Positions 28,376 to 36,289 of a stretch of 64,000 nucleotides of DNA are shown here, one piece after another. Location of the stretch: positions 124,001-188,000 of the forward strand of contig CABYRL010000001.1 in assembly GCA_902521465.1 (NCBI GenBank), in the 5' to 3' direction. Origin of the DNA: an uncultured Alphaproteobacteria bacterium (GTDB lineage: Bacteria; Pseudomonadota; Alphaproteobacteria; HIMB59). Position 1 is the stretch's first letter. Every line of letters starts with the position of its first letter. Both the position numbers and the translations under genes were made by a program. The notes below the pieces were generated by a model. That model saw nothing but the letters and a program-made list of their open reading frames with translations. It was not told the DNA's origin and ran no database searches.

Positions 28376-30284
28376 TAATATTTATCTTTCTGTATTCAAT
28401 TACTGACTCAGGATTTGCCAATGATCCCAAGTTCTGCACTTTATCATTATTGATAATTTTTTTGACAAGTATTTCAGAGTTTTTACCACTTTTTGTTCTT
28501 GGAATGTCTTTTACTATAAATATTTTCCAAGGAACATGCCTTGGACTAAGCGATGTCTTGAGGTGTTTTTTCAATATTGTATTAAAATCAACATTAATTC
28601 TTGTGTTTAACAATTTCAAAAAAAGGACAATTTTTTCATCATTTTTAGTCAAATAACCTGTTGCCAAACAGTCCTCGATCCAATGAAATTTTTGTAAGCA
28701 ACTGTATATTTCACCTGTTCCTATTCTAACACCGCCTGGATTTAAAGTAGCATCTGATCTTCCAAAGATTAAATAACCTCCATTTTTGGTTTTTTTCACA
28801 TAATCTCCATGAGACCATATATTTGGAAATTTTTTAAAGTATGCGGATTTATACTTTTCGTTCAATCTGTCATTCCAAAAATAGATAGGCTTTGAGGGGA
28901 AAGGGGTCTTGCAAACTAGCTCTCCTGTCTTTTTGGTTGGCTTGCCATTATCATTGAAAACATCAATATCCATGCCCAACCCCGGTCCTTGAATTTCACC
29001 TGAATAGACAGGTAAAGTTGGTATTCCTAACATAAAACACGAAACTATGTCTGTACCGCCACTCACCGAATGTATAAAAGATTTTGAATTTAAGCTTTTA
29101 TTAATAAATTTAAAAGTGTCTGGGCTTAGAGGAGAACCAGTGGATATAAAACAACTAATTTTTTTTAAAATATCTTTTTTATTTGATTTATAATTATTCT
29201 GGATAGTTTCATAAACTTTTGCTCCCGCACCTAGCATTGTTGAATTAGTATCTTTTGTAATATTGATAACTCGATTTATATTTGGATAAAATGGGGAGCC
29301 ATCATAAAGAACGATTGAGGAACCCAGTAGTAAGTTTGAAACTGTCCAGTTCCACATCATCCACCCGCAAGTAGTTAAGAAAAGCATTTTATCTTCAGAT
29401 TTTACATTTGTATGTAATGCTAGTTCTTTTAAATGTTGAAGGAGTGAGCCTCCATGGCCGTGCGTAATACACTTGGGGAGCCCTGTAGTTCCACTAGAAA
29501 ATAAAACATATAGCGGATGATTAAAGCTCAATGATATATTTTTATTTAGTTTTGAATATTTTTTTTTATTGTAAATTTTTTTTAATTCAGAAGTATTATT
29601 CTTTGAAGGATAGCTAGTCTTTAAAATTAGTGGGTTATTTAAATTTGCTTTTAATGTTCTTAGGTTTTTTGAATATTGGAATTTCTTGCCGTTATAAAAA
29701 TAATAGTCCGCAACAATTAAAAGCTTAGGCTTAAGCTGTGAAAATCTGTCAATAACTGCTTGTGTTCCGAAGTCAGCAGAGCAAGAGGACCAAACTGCAC
29801 CAATTTTTGCCGCAGAAAGGAAGCTTATAACTGTATCAGGTATATTTGGCAGATATCCAACAATTACATCACCTTTTTTAATGCCTTTATCTCTAAAAAA
29901 ATTGGTTAACGCATTAACTCTTTTATTTAAATCACTATAAATAATTTTTTCGCTGAATTTGTTTTCTCCAATAAATTCAATGGCCAAATCTGATGAATTA
30001 TTTTTTGAAATTAAATCGTAATAATTAAGATTACTGTTATCAAAAAAAATTGAATTCCAAAAAGATTTTTTTTTGTAAGCTTTAAAAAATCTTTTCCTCT
30101 CAAGGTCGATATTAAAATACTCAACTATAGACTCCCAAAACTCACCAGGGTTCTTATTAGTCCATAACCAAAGCTTTTTATAATTTAAAAATTTTTTAGA
30201 GAGTTTTTGTTCTAAATATGTCTGAAATTTGTAAAGATTTGTAGATTTAATAAATTTTCTACTTGGCTCAAATAACTTATCCAT
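28368..30284 (-). CDS. aacS: Acetoacetyl-CoA synthetase (acetoacetate-CoA ligase)
   Basis: ATP-dependent activation of acetoacetate to its CoA ester via an acyl-adenylate. The 638-residue protein carries the AMP-binding signature LFSSGTTGLPKCITHGHGG, and GAVWSSCSADFGTQAVIDRF, the pattern that separates AacS from acetyl-CoA synthetase. RSDATLNPGGVRIGTGEIY and the C-terminal catalytic lysine region PRTKSGKNSE are present. The N terminus keeps the long AacS lead with FWESIVEYF. It overlaps both neighbours (thioesterase by 8 bp, thiolase by 8 bp). Lysine content is high, as elsewhere in this AT-rich genome. Confidence 0.93.
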   Translation of the reverse strand: MDKLFEPSRKFIKSTNLYKFQTYLEQKLSKKFLNYKKLWLWTNKNPGEFWESIVEYFNIDLERKRFFKAYKKKSFWNSIFFDNSNLNYYDLISKNNSSDLAIEFIGENKFSEKIIYSDLNKRVNALTNFFRDKGIKKGDVIVGYLPNIPDTVISFLSAAKIGAVWSSCSADFGTQAVIDRFSQLKPKLLIVADYYFYNGKKFQYSKNLRTLKANLNNPLILKTSYPSKNNTSELKKIYNKKKYSKLNKNISLSFNHPLYVLFSSGTTGLPKCITHGHGGSLLQHLKELALHTNVKSEDKMLFLTTCGWMMWNWTVSNLLLGSSIVLYDGSPFYPNINRVINITKDTNSTMLGAGAKVYETIQNNYKSNKKDILKKISCFISTGSPLSPDTFKFINKSLNSKSFIHSVSGGTDIVSCFMLGIPTLPVYSGEIQGPGLGMDIDVFNDNGKPTKKTGELVCKTPFPSKPIYFWNDRLNEKYKSAYFKKFPNIWSHGDYVKKTKNGGYLIFGRSDATLNPGGVRIGTGEIYSCLQKFHWIEDCLATGYLTKNDEKIVLFLKLLNTRINVDFNTILKKHLKTSLSPRHVPWKIFIVKDIPRTKSGKNSEILVKKIINNDKVQNLGSLANPESVIEYRKININE

Positions 30285-30675
30285 CTTTGTTTTTCATTAA
30301 TCTTTGAAGGTCATCTGGTATTTTACTTGGAGCTCCTTGAGAATTGACGCAAACCATCAAAATTTTTGATTTAAAAATAATATTATTTTGTTTGTAAATA
30401 TTTTGTTCAAGCTCAAATGATGCATTTTTAAGAGACAGAATATTGCTTTTAACAGTTAATTGATCCTCTAGTTTGCATGACTCAATATAATCACATTCAA
30501 TCTTTTTTACTAAAAAAAGTCGATCATGATCTTTCAATAAAGAATTAAGTGTAAATCCCAATTCATTGATGATTTCAGTACGGGCTCTTTCAATAAATTT
30601 TAAATAATTTGCGTAATATACAACTCCACCAGAGTCTGTGTCTTCATAGTATATTTTCAAGTTGTATTGGAACAT
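30277..30675 (-). CDS. Hotdog-fold acyl-CoA thioesterase, YbgC type
   Basis: A 132-residue single hotdog domain. YYEDTDSGGVVYYANYLKF carries the family's catalytic aspartate (D14), and ERARTEIINELG follows as in YbgC and 4-hydroxybenzoyl-CoA thioesterases. In many proteobacteria ybgC is the first gene of the tol-pal operon. Here it sits ahead of acetoacetyl-CoA synthetase with an 8-bp overlap, so it may release CoA from short acyl-CoA in that pathway (inference). Its ATG overlaps the stop of a 26-residue upstream frame as TAATG. Confidence 0.9.
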   Translation of the reverse strand: MFQYNLKIYYEDTDSGGVVYYANYLKFIERARTEIINELGFTLNSLLKDHDRLFLVKKIECDYIESCKLEDQLTVKSNILSLKNASFELEQNIYKQNNIIFKSKILMVCVNSQGAPSKIPDDLQRLMKNKDG

Positions 30676-30755
30676 TAAGTTGTCAGACCTAAATACAATA
30701 TATAAGTTATAATTATTATAACTATTCCAAATATTAAATATCTATATTCATTCAT
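30675..30755 (-). CDS. Predicted 26-residue membrane microprotein coupled to the thioesterase gene
   Basis: From the ATG at 30755 the frame encodes MNEYRYL followed by a stretch of Ile, Val, Phe, Tyr and Leu forming one membrane helix, ending GLTT. Its TAA shares one base with the thioesterase ATG (TAATG), so translation would be coupled. The size and single helix recall small subunits such as CydX, but there is no clear sequence match and no oxidase gene is near. No strong Shine-Dalgarno sequence is visible upstream. Coding status rests on the overlap and composition. Confidence 0.4.
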   Translation of the reverse strand: MNEYRYLIFGIVIIIITYILYLGLTT

Positions 30756-30782
30756 TAAATTTAGTACATACTATAGAAATAC

Positions 30783-30998
30783 TTAAGATATTTTTTCTCT
30801 CTTAAAATAATAAATCATTTTGTGTTTTGAAGGGATTTCAGATTTATCTTTAATTACATTGACCAACTCCCAACCTTCTTTTCCACCATTATTAAGCCAT
30901 TCATTTTCGGACTTTAATTCTTCATCATCTAAATATTGGGTGTAAATTCTATACTCCCATTTTACATGTTCTTTTTTATTAAAAGTCGGATTAATCAT
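30783..30998 (-). CDS. Small DUF4177-like protein
   Basis: A 71-residue protein. VKWEYRIYTQYLDD at the start, LNNGGKEGWELVNVI in the middle and MIYYFKR at the end match the pattern of DUF4177 proteins: a beta strand with a tyrosine, a helix ending in GKEGWELV, then a final strand ending in K/R. Function of that family is unknown. It is 11 bp downstream of a two-helix membrane protein on the same strand and may be co-expressed with it. Confidence 0.65.
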   Translation of the reverse strand: MINPTFNKKEHVKWEYRIYTQYLDDEELKSENEWLNNGGKEGWELVNVIKDKSEIPSKHKMIYYFKREKIS

Positions 30999-31009
30999 TT
31001 CATTAGAGC

Positions 31010-31291
31010 TTACAAATTTAAATTATAAAAAAACCAAACTGCAGAAAAACACCATAGTAAAAGAAAAATTTTACCCAAATTATCTGCCTTTTTGTAATGT
31101 ATCCTCATTTCATTTAATTCACTTTTTTTTTTCTGATCTCCATTGCTGGAAAAATCCTTTAATTTTTTTTGATAAAAAAATTTGTAAATATTTATTGCAC
31201 AGGTCCATCCTGTTAAAATATAAAAGATTGAAGTAGATAATATGGTCACAGTTTTATTTAAAATATTATCTATATAATAACAAAGTCTCAA
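31010..31291 (-). CDS. Small two-helix membrane protein of unknown function
   Basis: A 93-residue protein I do not recognise. Two hydrophobic helices (about residues 15-38 and 74-91) flank a charged, lysine-rich loop of about 35 residues. It is transcribed ahead of the DUF4177-like gene. The start at 31291 is preceded by very AT-rich DNA with no clear Shine-Dalgarno sequence, so an internal start is possible. Confidence 0.5.
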   Translation of the reverse strand: MRLCYYIDNILNKTVTILSTSIFYILTGWTCAINIYKFFYQKKLKDFSSNGDQKKKSELNEMRIHYKKADNLGKIFLLLWCFSAVWFFYNLNL

Positions 31292-31368
31292 ATAAATTGA
31301 ATTGATATATATATAATTTACTATATTGATATCTTCTTTTTATTTAAAATGTTAAAACTAAGGTGATC

Positions 31369-32046
31369 ATGGAATTAGACGTAAGATATATAAAATTTAT
31401 TTTTGATTCAAAAAAAATTTTTTTTCCTATTTTTTTTTTTTTAAAGATATTTAAAACATTTAATATTTTTTTTTATAGAAATATTTTAGATAAAATTCAA
31501 TATAAAGAAATTAGAGGTTATGAATTTAGTATTGATGGAAAATATGATTTAGTAATAATATACAAGTTATTACATAAACATAAACCATTGAATATACTCG
31601 AATTAGGCTCAGGTGCTTCAACTTTAGTTTTTGCACAATACGCCAAGGAGATGAAAAAAAATAATATCAATATTAATGTTATATCACTTGAAGAAAACGC
31701 CTATTATAAAAATCTAACTAAGAGAGGGTTAGATAATATTGATGATAATATCGTAAAGCTAGAACTTTGTAAGACAATAGAAAGGGAGACTGATGATTAT
31801 AAATTTATCAACTATGATTTTAATCACACTATTTCTTATGATTTTATTTATATAGATGGACCAGTAGATAAAAAAAATAATATTCACTATATTTGTGATG
31901 ATATAAATATTATTCAGAAAAATAAAAATTTTGTAGCACTTGTTGACTATAGATTAAATACATATAGCTACCTTAGAAAACAAAAAAATCAATATAAGTG
32001 TAAATTTTCTTTCATAAATAAATCAGGGTTAGTTTTCTCTTCTTAA
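31369..32046 (+). CDS. Class I SAM-dependent methyltransferase-like protein
   Basis: A 225-residue protein from the ATG at 31369, preceded by AAGGTGAT; an in-frame GTG at 31363 overlaps that Shine-Dalgarno sequence and is less likely. ILELGSGASTLVFAQYA (about residue 75) is a motif I of Rossmann methyltransferases, VISLEENAYY is the acidic ribose-binding strand, and YDFIYIDGP is motif IV. The 50-residue N-terminal part is hydrophobic and phenylalanine-rich. Proteins of this shape often modify surface sugars. The gene stands alone with long T and A runs and looks even poorer in G+C than its neighbours. It lies 93 bp from a tRNA gene, a common site of gene exchange. Confidence 0.6.
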   Translation: MELDVRYIKFIFDSKKIFFPIFFFLKIFKTFNIFFYRNILDKIQYKEIRGYEFSIDGKYDLVIIYKLLHKHKPLNILELGSGASTLVFAQYAKEMKKNNININVISLEENAYYKNLTKRGLDNIDDNIVKLELCKTIERETDDYKFINYDFNHTISYDFIYIDGPVDKKNNIHYICDDINIIQKNKNFVALVDYRLNTYSYLRKQKNQYKCKFSFINKSGLVFSS

Positions 32047-32139
32047 AGAGTTTATTAAATTTTATATTAATATTTTCTAATACTTTTGCTTATAAATTAA
32101 TTTTGATAAAATTTAACTCAAAAAGATAAAGTTTTAAAT

Positions 32140-32214
32140 GGTTCCGTGGTGTAACGGATAGCACAAATGACTTCGGATCATTTAGTCAGGGTTCGAATCC
32201 TTGCGGAACCGCCA
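32140..32214 (+). tRNA. tRNA-Arg(TCG)
   Basis: A full cloverleaf: acceptor GGTTCCG with CGGAACC, D stem GTGT with GCAC (one G-T pair), anticodon stem AATGA with TCATT, loop CTTCGGA with anticodon TCG at 32173-32175, T arm CAGGG-TTCGAAT-CCTTG, discriminator G and an encoded CCA (32212-32214). It reads CGA and probably other CGN codons. It is convergent with the EF-hand gene, 8 bp away. Confidence 0.93.
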
Positions 32215-32221
32215 ATTTAAT

Positions 32222-33100
32222 TTATAAAAAATTCCCTAAACCTTGGAGTTTATTTATAAAGTCTCTAATTTGTTCGTTAATTTTTTGGTTATCAATTTCT
32301 ATTTGTTCATTTTCACTGAAATCTAAATCAAATAAACCCTCTCTGTCTTGAAGTATTTCTTCTAGTGTGAGATCTGCGCTGTTGTCAAAATCAAAATTAT
32401 TTAAAATAACTTTAGTAAGCAAAGGGGTGATAGCATAACTAGAAATTATTCCAAACAGACCTGCCTCATCAAATTCTTGCCCATTTATTGTACTAAAAAA
32501 AACTAAAAGTTTAGAGGCTCTATTAATCTCAGCATTTGAAAGTGCTTTATTACCAGAGACATCTAAAAAACTAAAAACATCTTCAAAGCAGTCTCCCTTA
32601 TTCTTGGAGAAATTTGAACAGGATAAAGATGCCTTTGAATTCATATATGATAATACCTCTCCAAATAACAGAGTTAAACTAGCAGGCGTGGTATCACATT
32701 TAGCATATGTAAAAGTGTTGTTTGTATTATTTAAAAAATCATAGGATCCATCGAGATTATCTTGCTCTTCAAACACAACCTCTAAAATATCGTCATTCAG
32801 TTTCATAAAAACATTTTTAAATTCAAATATTTCTCCATCAAGATAAATCCAATCTTTATATGTCTTTGAGTCAGAAAACTGAAAATAGAAATACGCATAC
32901 TCGTCTATTTCATCCTGACTTTCATAGAGATTAAAGTAGCTACTTTCAGTGATAATAAAAACATCTTGTTCTTTTGAACAATCATTGCTCCATGTACCAT
33001 GGAATTTTTCGGGAATTAAATCTTCTGCGAATAATAAAAATGGGTAAAATAAAATAACTACAAATAGACTAAAAAAATATCTCACAACATAAAATAACAT
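32222..33100 (-). CDS. Secreted EF-hand protein
   Basis: A 292-residue exported protein with a signal peptide (about 1-25, ending LLFAED). The middle (about 30-135) is a lipocalin-like or other beta-rich part beginning FHGTWSNDC that I cannot assign. The C-terminal part has two canonical 12-residue calcium loops: D180-V-S-G-N-K-A-L-S-N-A-E191 and D237-F-D-N-S-A-D-L-T-L-E-E248, each with oxygen ligands at positions 1, 3, 5 and 12. A third degenerate loop (DFSENEQIEIDN) lacks the last glutamate. Calcium binding in the periplasm is likely; function unknown. Confidence 0.65.
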   Translation of the reverse strand: MLFYVVRYFFSLFVVILFYPFLLFAEDLIPEKFHGTWSNDCSKEQDVFIITESSYFNLYESQDEIDEYAYFYFQFSDSKTYKDWIYLDGEIFEFKNVFMKLNDDILEVVFEEQDNLDGSYDFLNNTNNTFTYAKCDTTPASLTLLFGEVLSYMNSKASLSCSNFSKNKGDCFEDVFSFLDVSGNKALSNAEINRASKLLVFFSTINGQEFDEAGLFGIISSYAITPLLTKVILNNFDFDNSADLTLEEILQDREGLFDLDFSENEQIEIDNQKINEQIRDFINKLQGLGNFL

Positions 33101-33132
33101 ATAAACTTATAGATATAAAATTATAATGAATT

Positions 33133-34569
33133 TTAATTAGAGTTTTTTCGAGATAGCCAAGAGGGTTTTTTTAATTGATTTAAATTTAGATTCTCTGGAA
33201 AATTCTTAAAAATATCATTGAGCCCCTTAATTATTACATATGTGATTATAAAACTCATAATCGTATCACTCAAAAAATGATCACCCTCCATAATTCTTAA
33301 TAATGATATTAGAAGAATTGAAGCATATGCAAATATGTTCCAAGATGTTTTATTAAATATAATTAGTAATGCCAAAGATAACGTAAAGAAAGACACATCA
33401 CCTGAAACAAAGCTACAATTAGTGCTGCAATAATCAACATTTAACCATGGAATGGTAAATGGCTCCTCTCCTCCAAATTGGATTGTGTCGTTAGGCCTTG
33501 CGCGGCCCCACAAATTTTTAAAAATAGAGTTTACAACAATACCAGTTCCGATAATAAGACAAGAAAACAAATAAACCCACTCTCTGACTGCAATATTTAA
33601 AATTTTTTCTTTGTAATAAATTTGTTTTAAAACAGCAGCAATAGGAACAAAAAAAACTAATAAAGCCATAAGAGGTAGAAGCATTTTACGGACAAAATAA
33701 ATAAACCAGTCAGACTCTGTAGCAATAAATTTACCGTCCTGTCCAAAAAATAGGCCACTAACAGTTATATCTAAAGAGGGAAATATAAAAAAAACAATAG
33801 AAAGTAAGAGTGTTATGGTGAGGGTTTTAAAATAAAAATTAAAATTCAAGTAAAGAGAGAAAATGTTTTGATAAAAATTGGCAATATTACTTGAAATTAT
33901 TTCAACGTTATTGTTTGGAATTAATTTGTCATTTTCTGATGTAAATAGCTTATTTTTATCTGTTAGTTTTTTTGAAATAAATATTGTTGAAAGATATGCA
34001 ACAAGTGCACCACCAAAGATGTCACTAATAAAGTGTGCGCCAACTATGACTCTCGTGGACGCAATAATAATTGCAATGGTTATCAATGCATTTTTAATTT
34101 TTGGAAATAGAAATATCATACAAAAGATAAAAGCAAAAATAGTTGCAGTATGACCTGAGGGGAATGAATGCCATTTGGAGTCAAATTGTATTATATCTAA
34201 TGATTTTAATTCAAAACCATTATATAAAACTGGTCTTGGTCTTCCAAAGATATGTTTTAATATTTGTGTAACTATGCCACTTAATAAGATATTTAAAAAA
34301 ATAAATAGACTAATATCACTTACAGTTTCCATAATCTGATTTTTACTTTTAATTATTTTTATTAGCCCCCAGATTAAGATAGTAGGTACAAAAAAATATA
34401 AAGAGTCACCAAAGTGAGTAAGTGTTCCAAAAAGAGACTTTGTTTGATGATTAATACTGTCAAAAAAAGAAGCTATTGAATAATCAAATAATAAGAAAAA
34501 AAAAACTCCAATTAACAAATAAATACTAATTCTTTTTTCTTGCGAGTTTAACTGATTGAAGAAAGTCAT
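33133..34569 (-). CDS. Tandem PAP2 phosphatase membrane protein
   Basis: A 478-residue membrane protein made of two PAP2 (phosphatidic acid phosphatase 2) units. Unit 1 has the complete active site: KHIFGRPRP (105-113), PSGH (137-140) and R173 with H179 and D183. Unit 2 has KNLWGRARP (351-359), but the second motif reads SGD (389-391) in place of SGH, then R425, H431 and D435. PAP2 enzymes remove phosphate from undecaprenyl diphosphate, lipid A or phosphatidate on the periplasmic face. It overlaps the upstream membrane glycosyltransferase-like gene by 4 bp, suggesting a joint role in lipid or envelope sugar modification. Confidence 0.8.
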   Translation of the reverse strand: MTFFNQLNSQEKRISIYLLIGVFFFLLFDYSIASFFDSINHQTKSLFGTLTHFGDSLYFFVPTILIWGLIKIIKSKNQIMETVSDISLFIFLNILLSGIVTQILKHIFGRPRPVLYNGFELKSLDIIQFDSKWHSFPSGHTATIFAFIFCMIFLFPKIKNALITIAIIIASTRVIVGAHFISDIFGGALVAYLSTIFISKKLTDKNKLFTSENDKLIPNNNVEIISSNIANFYQNIFSLYLNFNFYFKTLTITLLLSIVFFIFPSLDITVSGLFFGQDGKFIATESDWFIYFVRKMLLPLMALLVFFVPIAAVLKQIYYKEKILNIAVREWVYLFSCLIIGTGIVVNSIFKNLWGRARPNDTIQFGGEEPFTIPWLNVDYCSTNCSFVSGDVSFFTLSLALLIIFNKTSWNIFAYASILLISLLRIMEGDHFLSDTIMSFIITYVIIKGLNDIFKNFPENLNLNQLKKPSWLSRKNSN

Positions 34570-36056
34570 AATTTATTAAAGTTGATATTAATGAATGATT
34601 TTGTTGTCATATCAAGTATGGTTTTATTTATCGAGTCACTATCTTCTATTGGTATTGTATCAAGGGAACTAAATGTTAATTCTATTTGGCAATCTGAAAA
34701 ATAGTCCGGTTTCACTTTGTCACTAAAAAATAACATTAAATCTAGTGGATAATTTTCTTCCAATATAAATTCGGTTTTTTTTATATCACAATTTAAATCA
34801 TTTTTTAAAGTATCATAAATTACAGGGCTCAATGTTTTATTCTTGTATTGTAAATAAAAAAGAACAGAAGTGAAAAAAACGATTAAAATCAAAGAAAATG
34901 AGATAGTTTTATATATTGCAGTTAAGGATCTTTCTTGCAAAGAAAAAACTGGGTTTATTAGTGATACTAAAATTATCAATAAATAGAAAATATAATTCAT
35001 GTAGGGTATCTCTGAAATATTTTGATAAAGAGATGTGTCAAAATAAATTATACCCGCTGGGATAGAAAAAAGAGTAACTAAAACTATTTTTGACCATTTT
35101 AATTCTACAAATTCTAGTGTTCTAAAAATATAAATAGACATTATTGGCAATAGGAAAATTAAAATTGATATTTTTAAATTATTAGAGAAAATAAATAAAA
35201 ACCAGCAAAGAATTATTAAAAATAGGAATGTCATTAATTCCTTATTCCAATTAATTCTTTTTATACCATTATAAAATAAAGAAATAATTAGCAAACTTAA
35301 TAAAGGTAGTAAAAAAATAACACTTTTTGAAAGTTTCTTTAGTAAGATATTTATTTCAAAGTTAAGTATAGAATAGTAATCAGTTTTATTTATTCCCTGA
35401 ATAATAAGAAAAACTAAAAGAGAAATATAAATAAAACTAAGATAAGAAATTAAGTTGAGACGTTTTTTTTTCTCTAGCTTTAAATTAAATAATTTTAAAG
35501 ATATCAAAAATGTTATTAATACAACAAAATAAAAATTTTTAAGAATTAATGCAATTAAACTAAATAAGATAAAAAAAGATACATTATAAAAATTTTCATC
35601 ATCGAAAATTTTTAATAAATAATAGAATATTAATAAAGTCACCAACCCTGAAATAAGTGAATCATCAATGGTTATCATTGAAATTAAAATTGTGCCACTT
35701 AACATCACTGCTGTCAGAGGCATTAAATAGTTTAGGTCGTAAAATTTTAATTTAATAATTTTATATGTAACCAAAATTAGTAATCCTAAATATATAAAAT
35801 TTGGTAGTCTAAATAGAAGGTAATTATTAAAACCAAAAGAATTTGTAAGCTTTGAGGTGATTTTTAGAAATATTAAATGTGGATTTACAAAATCTGAAAA
35901 ATTTGAAACTAATTCATTATCTTTAATTGTGGTTAAAAGTTTTATGTCCTCAATAAAAATATATGGTGACCCTAAAGTAATTGCACCGAGTAACACTATC
36001 CAAATAATTGAAAAAAAAACAGTCGGAATATTATCTAGGAATCTAAAGATACTCAT
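34566..36056 (-). CDS. Polytopic membrane protein, possibly a GT-C (ArnT/PMT-like) glycosyltransferase
   Basis: A 496-residue protein with about 11-12 hydrophobic helices. The layout fits GT-C enzymes: a first helix, then a periplasmic loop with an acidic pair (ED in YIFIEDIKLL), then RLPNFIYLGLLILVTYKI, which is where ArnT-like proteins have R-L-P/W-x-x-x. A C-terminal soluble stretch (about 420-496) follows. Such enzymes take sugar from a polyprenyl phosphate donor. Sequence identity is too weak to name a substrate. The start codon of the PAP2 gene lies inside its last codons, so the two form a pair. Confidence 0.5.
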   Translation of the reverse strand: MSIFRFLDNIPTVFFSIIWIVLLGAITLGSPYIFIEDIKLLTTIKDNELVSNFSDFVNPHLIFLKITSKLTNSFGFNNYLLFRLPNFIYLGLLILVTYKIIKLKFYDLNYLMPLTAVMLSGTILISMITIDDSLISGLVTLLIFYYLLKIFDDENFYNVSFFILFSLIALILKNFYFVVLITFLISLKLFNLKLEKKKRLNLISYLSFIYISLLVFLIIQGINKTDYYSILNFEINILLKKLSKSVIFLLPLLSLLIISLFYNGIKRINWNKELMTFLFLIILCWFLFIFSNNLKISILIFLLPIMSIYIFRTLEFVELKWSKIVLVTLFSIPAGIIYFDTSLYQNISEIPYMNYIFYLLIILVSLINPVFSLQERSLTAIYKTISFSLILIVFFTSVLFYLQYKNKTLSPVIYDTLKNDLNCDIKKTEFILEENYPLDLMLFFSDKVKPDYFSDCQIELTFSSLDTIPIEDSDSINKTILDMTTKSFININFNKL

Positions 36057-36127
36057 TTTCTGATTTAACTAAGTTTAGTAGCATATAGATCTAATTTATT
36101 CTATATATTGTGGTTATTTCAATTTTC

Positions 36128-36156
36128 TTGATGTTATTTTTACCCATAATTATAAT
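36128..36156 (+). promoter_or_regulatory. Strong sigma-70-type promoter for the candidate sRNA
   Basis: TTGATG (36128-36133) and a perfect TATAAT (36151-36156) are separated by 17 nt. It is the best promoter match I saw in the window. Expected transcription start is near 36162-36164, about 100 nt before the intrinsic terminator at 36231-36263. Confidence 0.6.
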
Positions 36157-36161
36157 CAAAA

Positions 36162-36263
36162 ATAAGAGATTAATCTCTTTTTACAGCCTTATAGAAGCGG
36201 CTTTTTTCTTAGTGGGCCACTTCTTTCTCAAAGGGTTAGGACAAATTGTTCTAACCCTTTTTT
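36162..36263 (+). ncRNA. Candidate small RNA, about 100 nt, with its own promoter and terminator
   Basis: Between the promoter at 36128-36156 and the terminator at 36231-36263 lies a short transcript unit in the gap between the divergent GT-C-like gene and the aminotransferase locus. The RNA would fold as hairpin 1 (AGAGA-TTAA-TCTCT near 36166-36179, then a T-run), hairpin 2 (AGAAGCGGC paired with GCCACTTCT with one mismatch) and the terminator hairpin. Alternatively AGCC/GGCT followed by six T could act as an early terminator. A 44-codon frame (36131-36265) overlaps the whole unit but would begin inside the promoter. I cannot match it to a named RNA family. Confidence 0.5.
36231..36263 (+). 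terminator. Intrinsic terminator of the candidate sRNA
   Basis: AAGGGTTAGGAC pairs with GTTCTAACCCTT around the loop AAATT, 12 base pairs with one G-T, and continues directly into a run of six T. On the minus strand the hairpin is not followed by T, so it serves the plus strand. No plus-strand gene ends before it, which implies a short upstream transcript. Confidence 0.85.
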
Positions 36264-36289
36264 GATTTCTATATTATCCTTTTTTAAAG

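Noticed and set aside
32140-32214. tRNA gene as the edge of an integrated element
   Set aside because: No integrase, no repeat of the tRNA 3' end and no phage genes were seen nearby; left only as a weak possibility in the findings.
36131-36265. 44-codon plus-strand frame with a membrane-like product
   Set aside because: It begins inside the -35/-10 region and its codons coincide with hairpins and T-runs of the sRNA and terminator. Kept only as an alternative, since conservation could reverse this.
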